DNA of 64,000 nt from Halomonas sp. (GCF_011050415.1 NZ_DRFS01000024.1:400212-464211); one strand, 5' to 3'; positions 7,902 through 17,892 are shown, counted from the stretch's first letter. The notes: a model not told the origin generated them from the sequence alone. Made by a program: numbers and translations.

Positions 7902-9389
7902 CTAGTGGTTCTTCTCCAGCGCCAAATGGTTGTCGATTTCTTTTATCTTGTCTTCCGTGTGGTGATTGACGTAGAGCACCGTGGTCTCTTTGCCTTCACA
8001 GATTTTCTCGATAAGCGCTAGCACCAGCTGGCGGTTCATATCGTCCAGGCCGAGGCAGGGCTCGTCTAGAATCAGCAGCGGTGGGTGTTTCACCATAGCG
8101 CGGGCGATAAGTAGCAGACGCTGGTCGCCATAGGAAAGTTTGTTAAATGGCTGATCGGCGCGCTCTTGCATGCCCAGTAGTTCGAGCCACTGGTCGGCAA
8201 TTTTTTTCTGATGATCGGTGGATTTTGAATACATGCCGATGCTGTCGTAGAAGCCTGAAATAATAACGTTTTTGCAGCTGGTGCTGACGCGATACTCCCA
8301 CTGCAGGGCGGTGGAGACATAGCCGATAAACTGCTTGATCTGCCAGATACTTTCGCCGTTACCGCGCTGGAAGCCAAACACAAAAATATCGTTGGTGTAG
8401 CACTGGGGATGATCCCCCGTGATCAGGGACAAGACGCCTGTTTTACCGCTACCGTTAGGGCCGCTTAGTTGCCAGTGCTGGCCCTGCTCTATCGTCCAAT
8501 CGAGTTTATCGACAATCACGGTATCGCCGTATTGGATAGTCGCTTGCTTGAGTTTAACCAGCGGCTGGTTGGGGTCGAGAGCAGGTAATTTAGTGGCTGG
8601 GTCTGCCTCAGGCAGACTTAGGTCGGTGGTTTTCAGATGCAGCAGTTGGTACAACTCATTGAAGGCGGCTTCGTCCTGACGCTCTACCGTGACCGCTAAT
8701 CGCCCACTATCTCCACGCTTTTTATCCCCTCTCTTTTTCTCCAAGCGCTCTTTATCCAGATAGGCAACGTGCGTGATGAAGTCCGGCATCTCATCAAAGC
8801 GATTCAGCACCATCACCATGGGCACGGTGTCGATGATGGAGGCGAGATGGGCTTGCAGCATGGCGAGGGTGTCGACGTCCAAACCATCAAACGGCTCGTC
8901 TAAAATCAGCAAGTCCGGCTTGCTCGCCAGCGCGCGAATCAGCATGACTTTGCGGGTTTCGCCGGTGGAGAGTTTACGAAAGGCGCGGTCGAGTAGCTTA
9001 GTAAGACCGAACTTTTCTACCAGTACGCTTGCGAGTTCAGGGTCTTGGCACTTCTCGAAAATCATTTCACTAACGGGTGTACCGAGTGAAATAACATCCA
9101 TGATATCGGCATCGTCTTTTTTCAACTCTTTGGCGATGAGTTCGGCTTGCGCTTCGAAAGAGACCAACCCAACGTTTTTGGGAATCCCTTGAACCGTGCC
9201 TGCTTCAATTTTGCCAACTCCAGCTAGCGACGCCGCCAGGGCCGATTTACCTGAGCCATTGGTGCCAGTGATGACCCAATGCTGGCTGGGTTCGATGATC
9301 CAATCAATCTCGCTTAGGGTGAAGCGATCATCAAAACTGATCGTCGCTTTGTTTAGCTGAATACGCTCTAAGCGGCTTGAAGGCTCCAT
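7902..9389 (-). CDS. modF: ModF-type duplicated ABC ATPase
   Basis: The 495-residue protein has two tandem ABC ATPase domains and no membrane segments. Walker A motifs are TNGSGKSAL (about residue 45) and GPNGSGKTG (about 310). Each half has its signature and Walker B motifs (KLSTGETRK with LLILDEPFDGLD; KLSYGDQR with LLILDEPCLGLD). Length and the stretches LVLNRFDE-like and CYTND match E. coli ModF (490 aa), a protein associated with molybdate transport whose exact role is unclear. No modABC genes are nearby. The ATG at 9389 is preferred over an in-frame TTG one codon upstream. Confidence 0.85.
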   Translation of the reverse strand: MEPSSRLERIQLNKATISFDDRFTLSEIDWIIEPSQHWVITGTNGSGKSALAASLAGVGKIEAGTVQGIPKNVGLVSFEAQAELIAKELKKDDADIMDVISLGTPVSEMIFEKCQDPELASVLVEKFGLTKLLDRAFRKLSTGETRKVMLIRALASKPDLLILDEPFDGLDVDTLAMLQAHLASIIDTVPMVMVLNRFDEMPDFITHVAYLDKERLEKKRGDKKRGDSGRLAVTVERQDEAAFNELYQLLHLKTTDLSLPEADPATKLPALDPNQPLVKLKQATIQYGDTVIVDKLDWTIEQGQHWQLSGPNGSGKTGVLSLITGDHPQCYTNDIFVFGFQRGNGESIWQIKQFIGYVSTALQWEYRVSTSCKNVIISGFYDSIGMYSKSTDHQKKIADQWLELLGMQERADQPFNKLSYGDQRLLLIARAMVKHPPLLILDEPCLGLDDMNRQLVLALIEKICEGKETTVLYVNHHTEDKIKEIDNHLALEKNH

Positions 9390-9416
9390 CAATGTGTTCC
9401 TTATTGTTTATGAGAC

Positions 9417-9454
9417 AAAAAAGCCGAGAATATCGTGGCGATATCTCGGCTTTT
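9417..9454 (-). terminator. Rho-independent terminator between ilvC and modF
   Basis: A long hairpin (AAGCCGAGAATATCG / CGATATCTCGGCTT, loop TGG) is flanked by A and T runs on the two sides. It terminates ilvC transcription and separates it from modF, so modF needs its own promoter. Confidence 0.88.
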
Positions 9455-9503
9455 ATATGACTTAGCGGTCTATTCTTTGACGAGCCATCATTTAATCAGC
9501 CGA

Positions 9504-10976
9504 TTAAACGATTTTCTTCATATCAGCCATATGGCCACGCAGCACTGCGCCAACGGCTTCAACTGGGTGGGCGCGAAGCGCATCGTTAACTTCGATCAAG
9601 CGGGCGTTATCAACGCCGTTGTCGTCTAGATCCAAGCCTTTACCGATAACATCGGATTTGATGCCCTTCATAAAGTCAGCCAGTAGCGGCACACAAGCGT
9701 GGTTGTAGAGGTAGCAACCGTATTCCGCTGTGTCAGAGATAGTCGCGTTCATCTCGTAAAGTTTCTTACGCGCAATGGTATTGGCGATAAGCGGCGTTTC
9801 GTGGAGCGACTCGTAGTAAGCAGACTCGGCGATGATGCCAGCCGCCGTCATGGTTTCGAAAGCAAGCTCAACGCCCGCCTTAACCATCGCTACCATCAAG
9901 ATGCCGTTGTCGAAGTACTCCTGTTCAGTAATTTCTACGTTACCAGCAGGTGTTTTTTCGAAGTTGGTTTCTGCGGTTTCTGCACGCCATTTTAGCAGGT
10001 TAGCGTCATCGTTCGCCCAATCTTCCATCATCGTTTTAGAGAAGTGGCCACTGATGATGTCGTCTTGGTGCTTGTTATAGAGCGGACGCATGATCTCTTT
10101 CAGCTCCTCAGCAAGATCAAAGGCTTTGATCTTGGCTGGGTTAGAGAGACGATCCAGCATGTTGGTCACGCCGCCGTACTTCAATGCTTCCGTGATGTTT
10201 TCCCAGCCGTACTGAATCAGCTTAGAGGCGTAGCCAGGCTCAATACCCTCTTCGATCATTTTGTCGAAGCAGAGGATCGAGCCGGTTTGCAGCATGCCGC
10301 AAAGGATCGTTTGCTCACCCATCAGGTCGGACTTAACTTCGGCGATGAAAGAGGACATCAATACGCCGGCTTTGTGGCCGCCGGTACCCACTGCGTAGGC
10401 TTTTGCCAGGGCAAGGCCTTCGCCTTTAGGATCGTTGTCTTCGTGCACCGCGATCAAGGTGGGAACACCGAAACCACGCACGTATTCAGCGCGAACTTCA
10501 GAGCCTGGGCACTTAGGTGCCACCATGATGACGGTTATGTCTTCACGGATCTTCATGCCCTCTTCCACGATGTTGAAACCGTGTGAGTAAGAGAGGCAAG
10601 CGCCCTGCTTCATCAGTGGCATTACCGCCGTTACAACAGAGGTGTGCTGCTTATCGGGGGTCAGGTTCAACACAACGTCGGCCGTGGGGATCAACTCTTC
10701 GTAAGTACCTACTGTAAAGCCGTTTTCAGTGGCGTTCTTCCAGGACTGACGCTTTTGCTCAATGGCTTCAGGGCGCAGTGCGTAAGAGACGTCTAAGCCG
10801 CTGTCGCGAAGGTTCAAGCCCTGGTTCAGGCCCTGGGCGCCACAGCCGATAACAACCATTTTTTTGCCTTTAAGCGCGTCTACGCCATCAGCAAATTCAG
10901 AGCTGTACATAAAACGACATTTGGCGAGTTCAGCCAGTTGCTCGCGAAGCGGCAACGTATTGAAATAGTTAGCCAT
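9504..10976 (-). CDS. ilvC: Ketol-acid reductoisomerase, class II
   Basis: The 490-residue IlvC is of the long (class II, E. coli-type) form with a duplicated C-terminal knotted domain. The second step of branched-chain amino-acid synthesis, NADPH-dependent isomeroreduction of acetolactate or acetohydroxybutyrate, is its reaction. The N-terminus [20 protein letters not shown] aligns directly with E. coli IlvC, so the start is set at 10976. An upstream in-frame codon would add three residues. The Rossmann motif [15 protein letters not shown] (about residue 45) and the metal-site region [16 protein letters not shown] are present. It is divergent from ilvY, as in E. coli. Confidence 0.97.
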   Translation of the reverse strand: MANYFNTLPLREQLAELAKCRFMYSSEFADGVDALKGKKMVVIGCGAQGLNQGLNLRDSGLDVSYALRPEAIEQKRQSWKNATENGFTVGTYEELIPTADVVLNLTPDKQHTSVVTAVMPLMKQGACLSYSHGFNIVEEGMKIREDITVIMVAPKCPGSEVRAEYVRGFGVPTLIAVHEDNDPKGEGLALAKAYAVGTGGHKAGVLMSSFIAEVKSDLMGEQTILCGMLQTGSILCFDKMIEEGIEPGYASKLIQYGWENITEALKYGGVTNMLDRLSNPAKIKAFDLAEELKEIMRPLYNKHQDDIISGHFSKTMMEDWANDDANLLKWRAETAETNFEKTPAGNVEITEQEYFDNGILMVAMVKAGVELAFETMTAAGIIAESAYYESLHETPLIANTIARKKLYEMNATISDTAEYGCYLYNHACVPLLADFMKGIKSDVIGKGLDLDDNGVDNARLIEVNDALRAHPVEAVGAVLRGHMADMKKIV

Positions 10977-11172
10977 TCTTAACATCCTAAATATTTATGA
11001 TCACAATATCGATGTAAGACACACCGACACGAAAAAGAGAGTCATAGCCGCTCAATGCAAAATCCAGCGCCATGTGAGTAGTGACAATCTATACAAGAGT
11101 GAGCATTTCTTAAATTGATATATTTGCAACAGCGTATCCCATTTTCTGCAAAGCTCAATTATGATGGCGTTT
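10977..11172. promoter_or_regulatory. ilvC-ilvY divergent control region
   Basis: This 196-bp region separates the divergent ilvC and ilvY starts. In E. coli, IlvY binds tandem operators here and activates ilvC when substrate is bound. TTGCAA at 11124 and CTGCAAA near 11147 could be half-sites, but I cannot define the operators with certainty. Confidence 0.4.
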
Positions 11173-12051
11173 ATGAATTATAAAATTTTAAAACAGTTCC
11201 TCGCCTTGGCAGAAACCCTGCATTTCGGTCGCGCCAGCGATGAGTGCTATATCAGCATTTCTGCCTTGTCGCGCAACATTCGTCATTTAGAAGAGGAACT
11301 GGGCGTATCACTGTTTAACCGCGACAACCGTACCGTTGTGCTGACCCAGGAGGGGCAGAAATTTCTCAAGTACGCCCGCGATGCCAGTAGCCAATGGAAT
11401 TTGATTCGTCATGAATTAACCGACAATTCTGATCAATTACGCGGTGAAATCAGCCTGTATGGCTCCGTCACCGCCAGCTACAGTTTTTTATACGAGCTAC
11501 TGCGCCGTTTTCGTATTGCCTATCCTGTGATTGAAATCAAGTTGCGCACGGGTGATCCCGAGCATGCGATTGCCCGTGTTCTGGATGGTAAGGAAGACCT
11601 TAGCATTGCCGCACAACCTGCCAACCTGCCGCGTGGTCTGGCCTTTAAACCTATTGCTACCTCACCTTTGCTATTTATTGCGCCTCTTGAGCAGCAAGTG
11701 CCGAATGTGCCGACAAGCACGCCAACAACACCGGAAGAGTGGGCGAGCATCCCTATGATTCTCTCGGAGAGCGGTGTTTCTAGAGCCCGTGTGGATGAGT
11801 GGTTTCGTCAGCAAGACATTTCCCCGCGTATTTATGCACAGGTGACAGGCAATGAAGCCATTGTGAGTATGGTGAGCCTGGGCTTTGGGATTGGCGTGGT
11901 GCCAAAAATCGTCCTCGATAACAGCCCCTTGGTGGATCGCATTCGTGTACTCGACGTAACGCCGGAGCTGGAGCCCTACGATATTGGTTTGTTTACTTTA
12001 AAGAAAAACCTAAAAAATCCATTGGTCGATGCGTTTTGGAGCTTAATGTAA
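11173..12051 (+). CDS. ilvY: LysR-type activator IlvY
   Basis: The 292-residue LysR-family regulator has an N-terminal winged helix (LHFGRASDECYISISALSR, residues about 16-34) and a periplasmic-binding-protein-like effector domain. It shares with E. coli IlvY the stretches LFNRDNRTVVLTQEG, SVTASYSFLYELL and IEIKLRTGDPEHA. It should activate ilvC in response to acetolactate or acetohydroxybutyrate, and its divergent position supports this. The start at 11173 (MNYKILKQFLALAE) is chosen by alignment with IlvY. An ATG at 11161 is the alternative, and neither has a good Shine-Dalgarno sequence. Confidence 0.9.
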   Translation: MNYKILKQFLALAETLHFGRASDECYISISALSRNIRHLEEELGVSLFNRDNRTVVLTQEGQKFLKYARDASSQWNLIRHELTDNSDQLRGEISLYGSVTASYSFLYELLRRFRIAYPVIEIKLRTGDPEHAIARVLDGKEDLSIAAQPANLPRGLAFKPIATSPLLFIAPLEQQVPNVPTSTPTTPEEWASIPMILSESGVSRARVDEWFRQQDISPRIYAQVTGNEAIVSMVSLGFGIGVVPKIVLDNSPLVDRIRVLDVTPELEPYDIGLFTLKKNLKNPLVDAFWSLM

Positions 12052-12186
12052 GCCCATCCCTACGCCCTGTTTTTAGCAATCCGCCAACCGCTTAACCCCA
12101 CATATCTGCTAACAGCCGAATAGCGAGAATCAGTTATCCAGTGCGCGGGGCTGGGCGTACTTGGCGGGTTTAGGCTGACGTTACGT

Positions 12187-13224
12187 TTACACGCCTTCCA
12201 ACTTCCAGCACGCTGCCCAGTGCTGTTGGCCAAGCACTTTAGCGGGCGGCACATTTTGCTGGCACTCTTCAGTGGCCAGCGAGCAGCGCGGCGCGAAGGC
12301 ACAGCCTGGGGGCGGTGAGGCCATATCCGGCGGCGAGCCGGGTATGGCACTGAGGCGCTCGCCTTTTAACTCGCCTGAGGCACGGGATTGCATCAGTCCT
12401 ACCGTGTAGGGGTGGCGCGGTGCGCGAATAATTTCATCGACACTGCCGGTTTCCACTACCCGGCCTGCGTACATCACCGCGATGCGGTCTGATATCTCGT
12501 TGGCGACCCCCATATCGTGGGTAACAAAAATAACCGACATACCTAGCTCGCGCTGCAGATCACGCAGCAGCAGTAGTATTTGAATTTGAACGGTGGCATC
12601 CAAAGCGGTCGTGGGTTCATCGGCCAGTAACAACCGGGGCCGGCAGGATAGTGCCAGGGCTATCATGGCCCGTTGGCTCATACCGCCCGACATTTCATGC
12701 GGATAGTTGGATAAGCGCCGCTTCGCTGATGGGATTCGCACCAGCTCAAATAGCTCTAGCGCGCGGGCTAACCCTTCCGCATGGCTAACGCCTTCATGGC
12801 GGCATACGGTCTCGGCAATTTGATCGCCAATGCGAAAGACCGGATCAAACGCTAGCATCGGCTCCTGAAAAATCATTGAGGTAGTAAAGCCTCGATAAGC
12901 CGAGAGCTCACGCCGTGACATCTTCAACACATCCTGTCCGGCAACGTTTATATGCCCTTCGATGGACGTTCGCCGTTCAGGCAAAAGCCGCATCAGCGCG
13001 CGCAGTGTAACGCTTTTGCCAGAGCCACTTTCGCCAAGAATCGTTAATACCTCACCCTTGGCAAGGGTCAGATCGACACCATTGACTGCCTGCACGCAGC
13101 GCCCAGGCGAGCGAAAGTGCACTTTCAAATTTTGCACATCGACCAGCTGTTCGCTTTTAGTGGCAGCAGCGCGATGGGCTTGATCAGGAATAGTCTGATA
13201 ATCCACGGGACTAGGGGCCGTCAT
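12187..13224 (-). CDS. Peptide/nickel-type ABC transporter ATPase (DppD/OppD-like)
   Basis: The 345-residue ATPase has Walker A GESGSGKSV near residue 65, the signature MSGGMSQRAMIALAL and Walker B LLLADEPTTALD. The C-terminal oligopeptide-transporter extension carries the Cys cluster CAFAPRCSLATEECQQ, which may hold an Fe-S cluster as in DppD. It overlaps the preceding ATPase gene by 4 nt (ATGA), which implies translational coupling. It is the last gene of a five-gene dpp/opp-type operon starting at 17892. The transported compound is unknown: operon position and the operator at its first gene suggest a purine-derived or ureide compound, although peptides cannot be excluded. Confidence 0.88.
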   Translation of the reverse strand: MTAPSPVDYQTIPDQAHRAAATKSEQLVDVQNLKVHFRSPGRCVQAVNGVDLTLAKGEVLTILGESGSGKSVTLRALMRLLPERRTSIEGHINVAGQDVLKMSRRELSAYRGFTTSMIFQEPMLAFDPVFRIGDQIAETVCRHEGVSHAEGLARALELFELVRIPSAKRRLSNYPHEMSGGMSQRAMIALALSCRPRLLLADEPTTALDATVQIQILLLLRDLQRELGMSVIFVTHDMGVANEISDRIAVMYAGRVVETGSVDEIIRAPRHPYTVGLMQSRASGELKGERLSAIPGSPPDMASPPPGCAFAPRCSLATEECQQNVPPAKVLGQQHWAACWKLEGV

Positions 13225-14330
13225 GACGTTATCTCCTCAGCAATAGGCGTGGATGCTAACGCCTGTACCTCGCCTGCCCGCCAGCACGCCGAACGGTGCT
13301 GAAGGTGCCCTGCCTGCATAGCATGTAGCGGTGCTAATTCGGGCTCTTCTTCACGGCACTTATCAACAGCCATGCTACAGCGCGGGCAAAAACGGCAGCC
13401 TGGGGGTAGGTCAATAGGGTTGGGCGGGTCACCCGCCAGAGGTGCAACCTGTGTGCGATTATCAGGGTCCATTGAAGGCATTGCTGACATCAAGGCCCGG
13501 GTATAGGGGTGAGCAGGTGCATTATAAAGTGACTCGCTCTCGCCCATTTCAGCCACTCGCCCTAGGTACATCACCATGACCCGATCACTGATATAGCGCA
13601 CCACGTTAAGGTCATGGGAAATAAACAGATAGGTCAGGCCGTACTCTTGTTTAAGGTCAATCAACAAGTTTAAGACTTGCGCCTCTACCGATTTATCGAG
13701 TGCCGATACCGCTTCATCAAGAATCAATAGCCGCGGCTCAAGTGCCAAGGCACGGGCAATATTGACCCGCTGACGCTGCCCACCGGAAAGCTCATGGGGA
13801 TAGCGACTAGCGAATTGATTGGGCAACAGGCCCACTTGGTCAAGCAGCTTGCGCGCCCTGGTATTGGCCTCTTTCTTGCCAAGACCATGCACCTGGGGCC
13901 CAAAGGCAATCGACTCCTCAACGCTCATACGCGGATTGAGCGAGGCATAGGAGTTCTGAAATACCATCTGCACTTGCCGGCGCATTTCACGTATCGACAA
14001 ACCGCCGGGTTTGCCTACCGGGTCGCCGTCGAAAATCACTTCCCCCGCATCCGGTGTCAGAAGCTGCATTAACAGGCGCGCAGTGGTTGATTTACCACAC
14101 CCAGATTCACCTACGATGCCCAGGGTTTCACCCTTTAACACATCGAAGTCAACGCCATCCACTGCGTGGACCTGACTTACGGGGCGGCCGAAGAAATCTT
14201 TTTTAATCACAAAGTGCTTACGCAGCGCCTTCACACTAAGCAGCGGCTGCGCAGCCCCTCCTCTATCCCGGCTATCTAATGGTTTTTTCAACGCCAGAGG
14301 AGACTCAACAGAAACACGTTCAGCGTTCAT
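13221..14330 (-). CDS. Peptide-type ABC transporter ATPase (DppF/OppF-like)
   Basis: The 369-residue ATPase has Walker A GESGCGKSTTARLL, a Q-loop in VFQNSYASLNPRMSV, the signature ELSGGQRQRVNIARALAL, Walker B LLILDEAVSALD (alanine where proline is usual) and the C-terminal CRFCPRCSMAVDKC cluster. The start at 14330 (MNAERVSVE) is used because it overlaps the permease stop by 4 nt. A longer frame to 14426 would run into the permease gene. Confidence 0.88.
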   Translation of the reverse strand: MNAERVSVESPLALKKPLDSRDRGGAAQPLLSVKALRKHFVIKKDFFGRPVSQVHAVDGVDFDVLKGETLGIVGESGCGKSTTARLLMQLLTPDAGEVIFDGDPVGKPGGLSIREMRRQVQMVFQNSYASLNPRMSVEESIAFGPQVHGLGKKEANTRARKLLDQVGLLPNQFASRYPHELSGGQRQRVNIARALALEPRLLILDEAVSALDKSVEAQVLNLLIDLKQEYGLTYLFISHDLNVVRYISDRVMVMYLGRVAEMGESESLYNAPAHPYTRALMSAMPSMDPDNRTQVAPLAGDPPNPIDLPPGCRFCPRCSMAVDKCREEEPELAPLHAMQAGHLQHRSACWRAGEVQALASTPIAEEITS

Positions 14331-15220
14331 AATTTGACATCCATAGCAGAGCGCAGACCATCGCTGAGCGTGTTGAAGCAAATCGACACCGTAAAAATCA
14401 TCACCCCTGGCAGAATCGTAATCCAAGGGTTTACGTAGATGGCATCACGTAAGGTATTGAGCATTAGCCCCCACTCGGGCATTGGCGGCCTGGCCCCCAA
14501 CCCCAGGAAAGAGAGCCCAGAGGCCAAAATCATGCTGACACTGATAAGCGATGTGGCGTAAACGAAAATCGGGCTTAACACGTTACCCAACACATGGCAG
14601 CGGATGATTTTTAAGCTGCCTGCCCCACTGGCCCTTGCGGCCTCAATGTAATCCGCGCTGCGTATTTGGGTAGTGACACTTTCGGCTACGCGCGCAATAG
14701 GCGGTATAAACACCACCGTTAAAGAGAACAGCGAATTGATGATGCCGGCCCCTAACGCCCCCGCTAAAGCAATCGCCAGCAGTACCGCAGGAAAGGCATA
14801 AAAAACATCGATAATGCGCATAAAAACGGTATTGGTTTTACCGCCCACAAACCCAGCCACAATGCCGATGGCGCTGCCAATAATGAAGGCGTTAACTACC
14901 GGCATAACCCCGATCAATAACGATAAGCGCGCACCATAAATCAGCCGGGAGAGCATATCGCGCCCCAGCTCATCGGTGCCTAGCCAATGGCCTGGTGTTC
15001 CAATGGGACGCAAGCGGGTCATCATGCTGGTTTTGTAGGGGTCCATGGGCGCCAACCAAGGTGCAAATAGCGCCATGGCAAGGATGCAGAGCAGAATAAT
15101 CCCTGCGATCAATGCAACGGGGTCACGGCTTAAGCGGCGAAATACCGGCCCCCAATAACCTCGACTCGGGGTGATGGGAACTTCGACCTTCGCCGAAACA
15201 TCAACAGACGTAGCTGCCAT
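14327..15220 (-). CDS. ABC transporter permease (DppC-like)
   Basis: The 297-residue inner-membrane permease has six predicted helices, an N-terminal DppC/OppC-type segment (PVALIAGIILLCILAMALFA) and GTDELGRDMLSRLIYGAR around residue 80. The EAA loop (YIEAARASGAGSLKIIRCHV) contacts the ATPases. It lies 15 nt downstream of the DppB-like gene in the same operon. Confidence 0.9.
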   Translation of the reverse strand: MAATSVDVSAKVEVPITPSRGYWGPVFRRLSRDPVALIAGIILLCILAMALFAPWLAPMDPYKTSMMTRLRPIGTPGHWLGTDELGRDMLSRLIYGARLSLLIGVMPVVNAFIIGSAIGIVAGFVGGKTNTVFMRIIDVFYAFPAVLLAIALAGALGAGIINSLFSLTVVFIPPIARVAESVTTQIRSADYIEAARASGAGSLKIIRCHVLGNVLSPIFVYATSLISVSMILASGLSFLGLGARPPMPEWGLMLNTLRDAIYVNPWITILPGVMIFTVSICFNTLSDGLRSAMDVKL

Positions 15221-15235
15221 AGGATTCTCCTTGCC

Positions 15236-16189
15236 TCAACCGCGCTGGATACGCGGATCGAGGCGCGCCTGGACGAGGTCGACCATTAAATTGAGCGCTA
15301 CGAAAAACAGCGCCAGAATTAAAATAGTGCCCTGTAAAATAGGCAGATCACGCTGAAAAATAGCGTTATTGAGCAGTAATCCGGTGCCGGGCCAAGAGAA
15401 CACGGTCTCGACCAGAATAGAGCCGCCTAACAAATAGCCTAATTGCAGCCCCATCACTGCTAACGCGGTGGGTGCGACATTCTTAATCACGTGCAGGAAG
15501 ATGCGCCGTTCAGCCAAGCCTTTAGCGCGCAGCGCTTCCACAAACTCATGGGCTAAAATGTCCGCCACCATGGCGCGCACCGTACGTGTCACCACGCCCA
15601 TGGGAATTACCGAAAGCGTGACCGCAGGCAGGATTAAGTGGCGTAAATACGCCCATTCAAAGCTCCAGTCGCTTGAGCTACCAGGCCCCGCGCCGGAGGA
15701 AGGCAGCCAGTTAAGCTCAACGGAAAAGATAATCACCAGCAGCATGCCCAGCCAGTAGTGCGGCACACTGACGCCGCCCACGGCAAAGCCTGTGACGATG
15801 CGATCAAGCAGCGACCCTTGGTAATAACCCGCGAGCGCTCCAAACGTGCAGCCCAGGGTAAAACCAATCATTGACGCAGCCACGGCGAGTAGCAGGGTAT
15901 TTTTGAGTGCGCTGAATACTTCAGTAGTCACCGCCCTGCCATTGGCTGCCGACATCCCCAGGTCACCCTGCACGGCACGGCTCACCCAAAGCCCAAACTG
16001 CTCTGGCAAGGGGCGGTCAAAACCGTAGGCCCGCTGCACCATTGCGACGACTTCACTGGGAGCATCGGGAGAGACTACGGCGTCCATGGGATCGCCTGGC
16101 GATAAATGGACTAACGAGAAACAGAAAAAACTCACCGCCAGGGTGATCGGAATGACATACAGAATTCGCTTGAGGAAGTAGCTGCTCAT
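15236..16189 (-). CDS. ABC transporter permease (DppB-like)
   Basis: The 317-residue permease has the family N-terminus (MSSYFLKRILYVIPITLAVS), an LSPGDPMD motif near residue 30, an EAA loop (FVEALRAKGLAERRIFLHVI) and a C-terminal VQARLDPRIQRG. It forms the transmembrane channel with the DppC-like partner immediately downstream. Confidence 0.9.
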   Translation of the reverse strand: MSSYFLKRILYVIPITLAVSFFCFSLVHLSPGDPMDAVVSPDAPSEVVAMVQRAYGFDRPLPEQFGLWVSRAVQGDLGMSAANGRAVTTEVFSALKNTLLLAVAASMIGFTLGCTFGALAGYYQGSLLDRIVTGFAVGGVSVPHYWLGMLLVIIFSVELNWLPSSGAGPGSSSDWSFEWAYLRHLILPAVTLSVIPMGVVTRTVRAMVADILAHEFVEALRAKGLAERRIFLHVIKNVAPTALAVMGLQLGYLLGGSILVETVFSWPGTGLLLNNAIFQRDLPILQGTILILALFFVALNLMVDLVQARLDPRIQRG

Positions 16190-16254
16190 CTTGTCTCCTA
16201 GCTTGTCTACTAGCTATGCGCGGAGCGGCTGAAAGGCCACTCCGCGTACATAAC

Positions 16255-17892
16255 TCACTCCTCGATATAGACGGGGGTCAGATCCTGGAACCAGTTTTTA
16301 GCCTGAACGAAGCCTTTGACGCGGGGTTGCATCGCGCGAGGGCCAACGTCATGGGCTACCCACAACCAAGCGGCGTCATCCACCATGCGGGCATGGAACT
16401 CGGCGAGGATGGCGTCTTGCTCGGTTTGATCGAAGGTGACTCTTGCCTCATCTAGCAAGCGGTCATATTCAGGGTCATCCATATAGCCCCAGTTGAAGCC
16501 ATTCGGCGGCGCCATGCTAGAGTGCATAAAGCGGTAGAAGGCAGAGAAAGGATCTAACCAAGCGAAGGTAATGTTGGTGGCATGGGCGCCTCGGCTGCTG
16601 GCATCATCTGCACCGCGCCGCCAGTTGGGAAACAGCGACTCCCAGTCCAGTACCTCAAAGTCCAGCGCAATGCCCACTTCGGCAAGGTTTTGCTGAATGT
16701 ACTCATTCATGGCTAACGGCTGCATTTGCCCTGAGCCAGAGGTCGAGATGAGCACTTTAATCTCCACGGGGTTCTCTGGGCTAAAGCCGCTTTCCGCTAG
16801 CAGTCGAATCGCTTCTTCAGGGTCGTAGCGGGTTTCAAAGGTAGGCTCACCGTACCAGGGGTGATCAGGCGTAACGATACCTACTGCCGGTACCATTAAG
16901 CCACCTAACATGGCTTCCAAACCTTCACGGTCTACCGCTAAATTGGCCGCTTTACGGACGTTGATATCACGCCAGGGGCTGCCTTCCTGCATAGAGAACT
17001 GGTAAGGCCAGGTGTGTGGATAGGGGTTGCTGGTGATCTCGATACCCTGAGACTGCATGCGGGGAATAGCATCCGGTGCCGGAGACTCAATCCAATCCAC
17101 CTGATCAGAAAGCAGCGCGGAGGTACGCGAGCTCGATTCTGGCATTGGGATCAGTTCTAGTCGTGTCAAACGTGGTACACGCTCTTCATCCCAATACTCT
17201 AAGTTGGGTTCTAACACGGCACGCTCACGCGGTACCAAACGCGTTAGCTTAAAGGGCCCAGTACCAGAAGGGGCGCTGGCAAACGCATCCCAGTCGCCGC
17301 CCAGTGCTTCCCATTGCGCAGGGCTGGAGAAGAGTAGGAAGGAGAGCTGGTAGGGAAACCAGGCATCAGGTTCGCTGGTAGTAAACTGAATGGTGTAGTC
17401 GTCTACTTTTTCATAGCCGTCCATGGAAGGGATACGGCCGCGGACGTTACCGGCTTGGCGGGCATCAAACTGCTCCGCATCTTCGTCGTAAATCTTGTCC
17501 AGGTTCCAGATGGCCGCGTCGGCATTCCACTCGCTGCCATCATGGAAAGCCACGCCTTCACGCAACGTAAAGGTCCAGATACGGCTATCCTCAGCATCGA
17601 CCTCCCAAGATTCCGCTAGGCCGGGTGTTAAACCACTCACGTCCTCAGCAGAGGACATATCCCAATTGATCAATGCATCGTAGATGGTGTAGCCGAGAAA
17701 ACGATACCCCTCAAAGCCACTATCGGGCTGACCTGTCGTAAGCGGAATATCAGATGCCGTCATTGCTATACGCAGCACTTGGTCTTCTGACATAGCAGGC
17801 GTTGCGAAAAACGCCACGCCTACCGACACCAGCGCGATACGCTTGGTTTGACGCAAGTGACGAAGGGCCGCCACCATTTTTTTGTATACCAT
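16255..17892 (-). CDS. ABC transporter substrate-binding protein, family 5 (DppA/OppA type)
   Basis: The 545-residue exported protein has a signal peptide (hydrophobic stretch RIALVSVGVAFFATPAMS, cleavage near residue 35). Family-5 features include SWEVDAEDSRIWTFTLREGV and FHDGSEWNADAAIWNLD near residue 115. It captures the substrate in the periplasm for the B/C/D/F components downstream. AGGGGGA lies about 9 nt before the ATG at 17892, supporting that start. A TTGTATACCA operator-like site overlaps the start codon, which ties this transporter to the purine genes. It is about the usual length for the family (500-540). Confidence 0.9.
   Translation of the reverse strand: MVYKKMVAALRHLRQTKRIALVSVGVAFFATPAMSEDQVLRIAMTASDIPLTTGQPDSGFEGYRFLGYTIYDALINWDMSSAEDVSGLTPGLAESWEVDAEDSRIWTFTLREGVAFHDGSEWNADAAIWNLDKIYDEDAEQFDARQAGNVRGRIPSMDGYEKVDDYTIQFTTSEPDAWFPYQLSFLLFSSPAQWEALGGDWDAFASAPSGTGPFKLTRLVPRERAVLEPNLEYWDEERVPRLTRLELIPMPESSSRTSALLSDQVDWIESPAPDAIPRMQSQGIEITSNPYPHTWPYQFSMQEGSPWRDINVRKAANLAVDREGLEAMLGGLMVPAVGIVTPDHPWYGEPTFETRYDPEEAIRLLAESGFSPENPVEIKVLISTSGSGQMQPLAMNEYIQQNLAEVGIALDFEVLDWESLFPNWRRGADDASSRGAHATNITFAWLDPFSAFYRFMHSSMAPPNGFNWGYMDDPEYDRLLDEARVTFDQTEQDAILAEFHARMVDDAAWLWVAHDVGPRAMQPRVKGFVQAKNWFQDLTPVYIEE
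17882..17891. promoter_or_regulatory. Operator-like site TTGTATACCA overlapping the binding-protein start
   Basis: This is a 9-of-10 match to the TTGTATACAA palindrome found at purine genes. It lies across the start codon and first codons of the ABC binding-protein gene, an unusual position that would block elongation or initiation rather than the promoter itself. Confidence 0.45.

Noticed and set aside
12060..12350. 96-codon minus-strand frame near the end of the ABC ATPase gene
   Set aside because: It overlaps the conserved C-terminus of the ATPase in another frame and has Arg/Pro/Ser-rich shadow composition.
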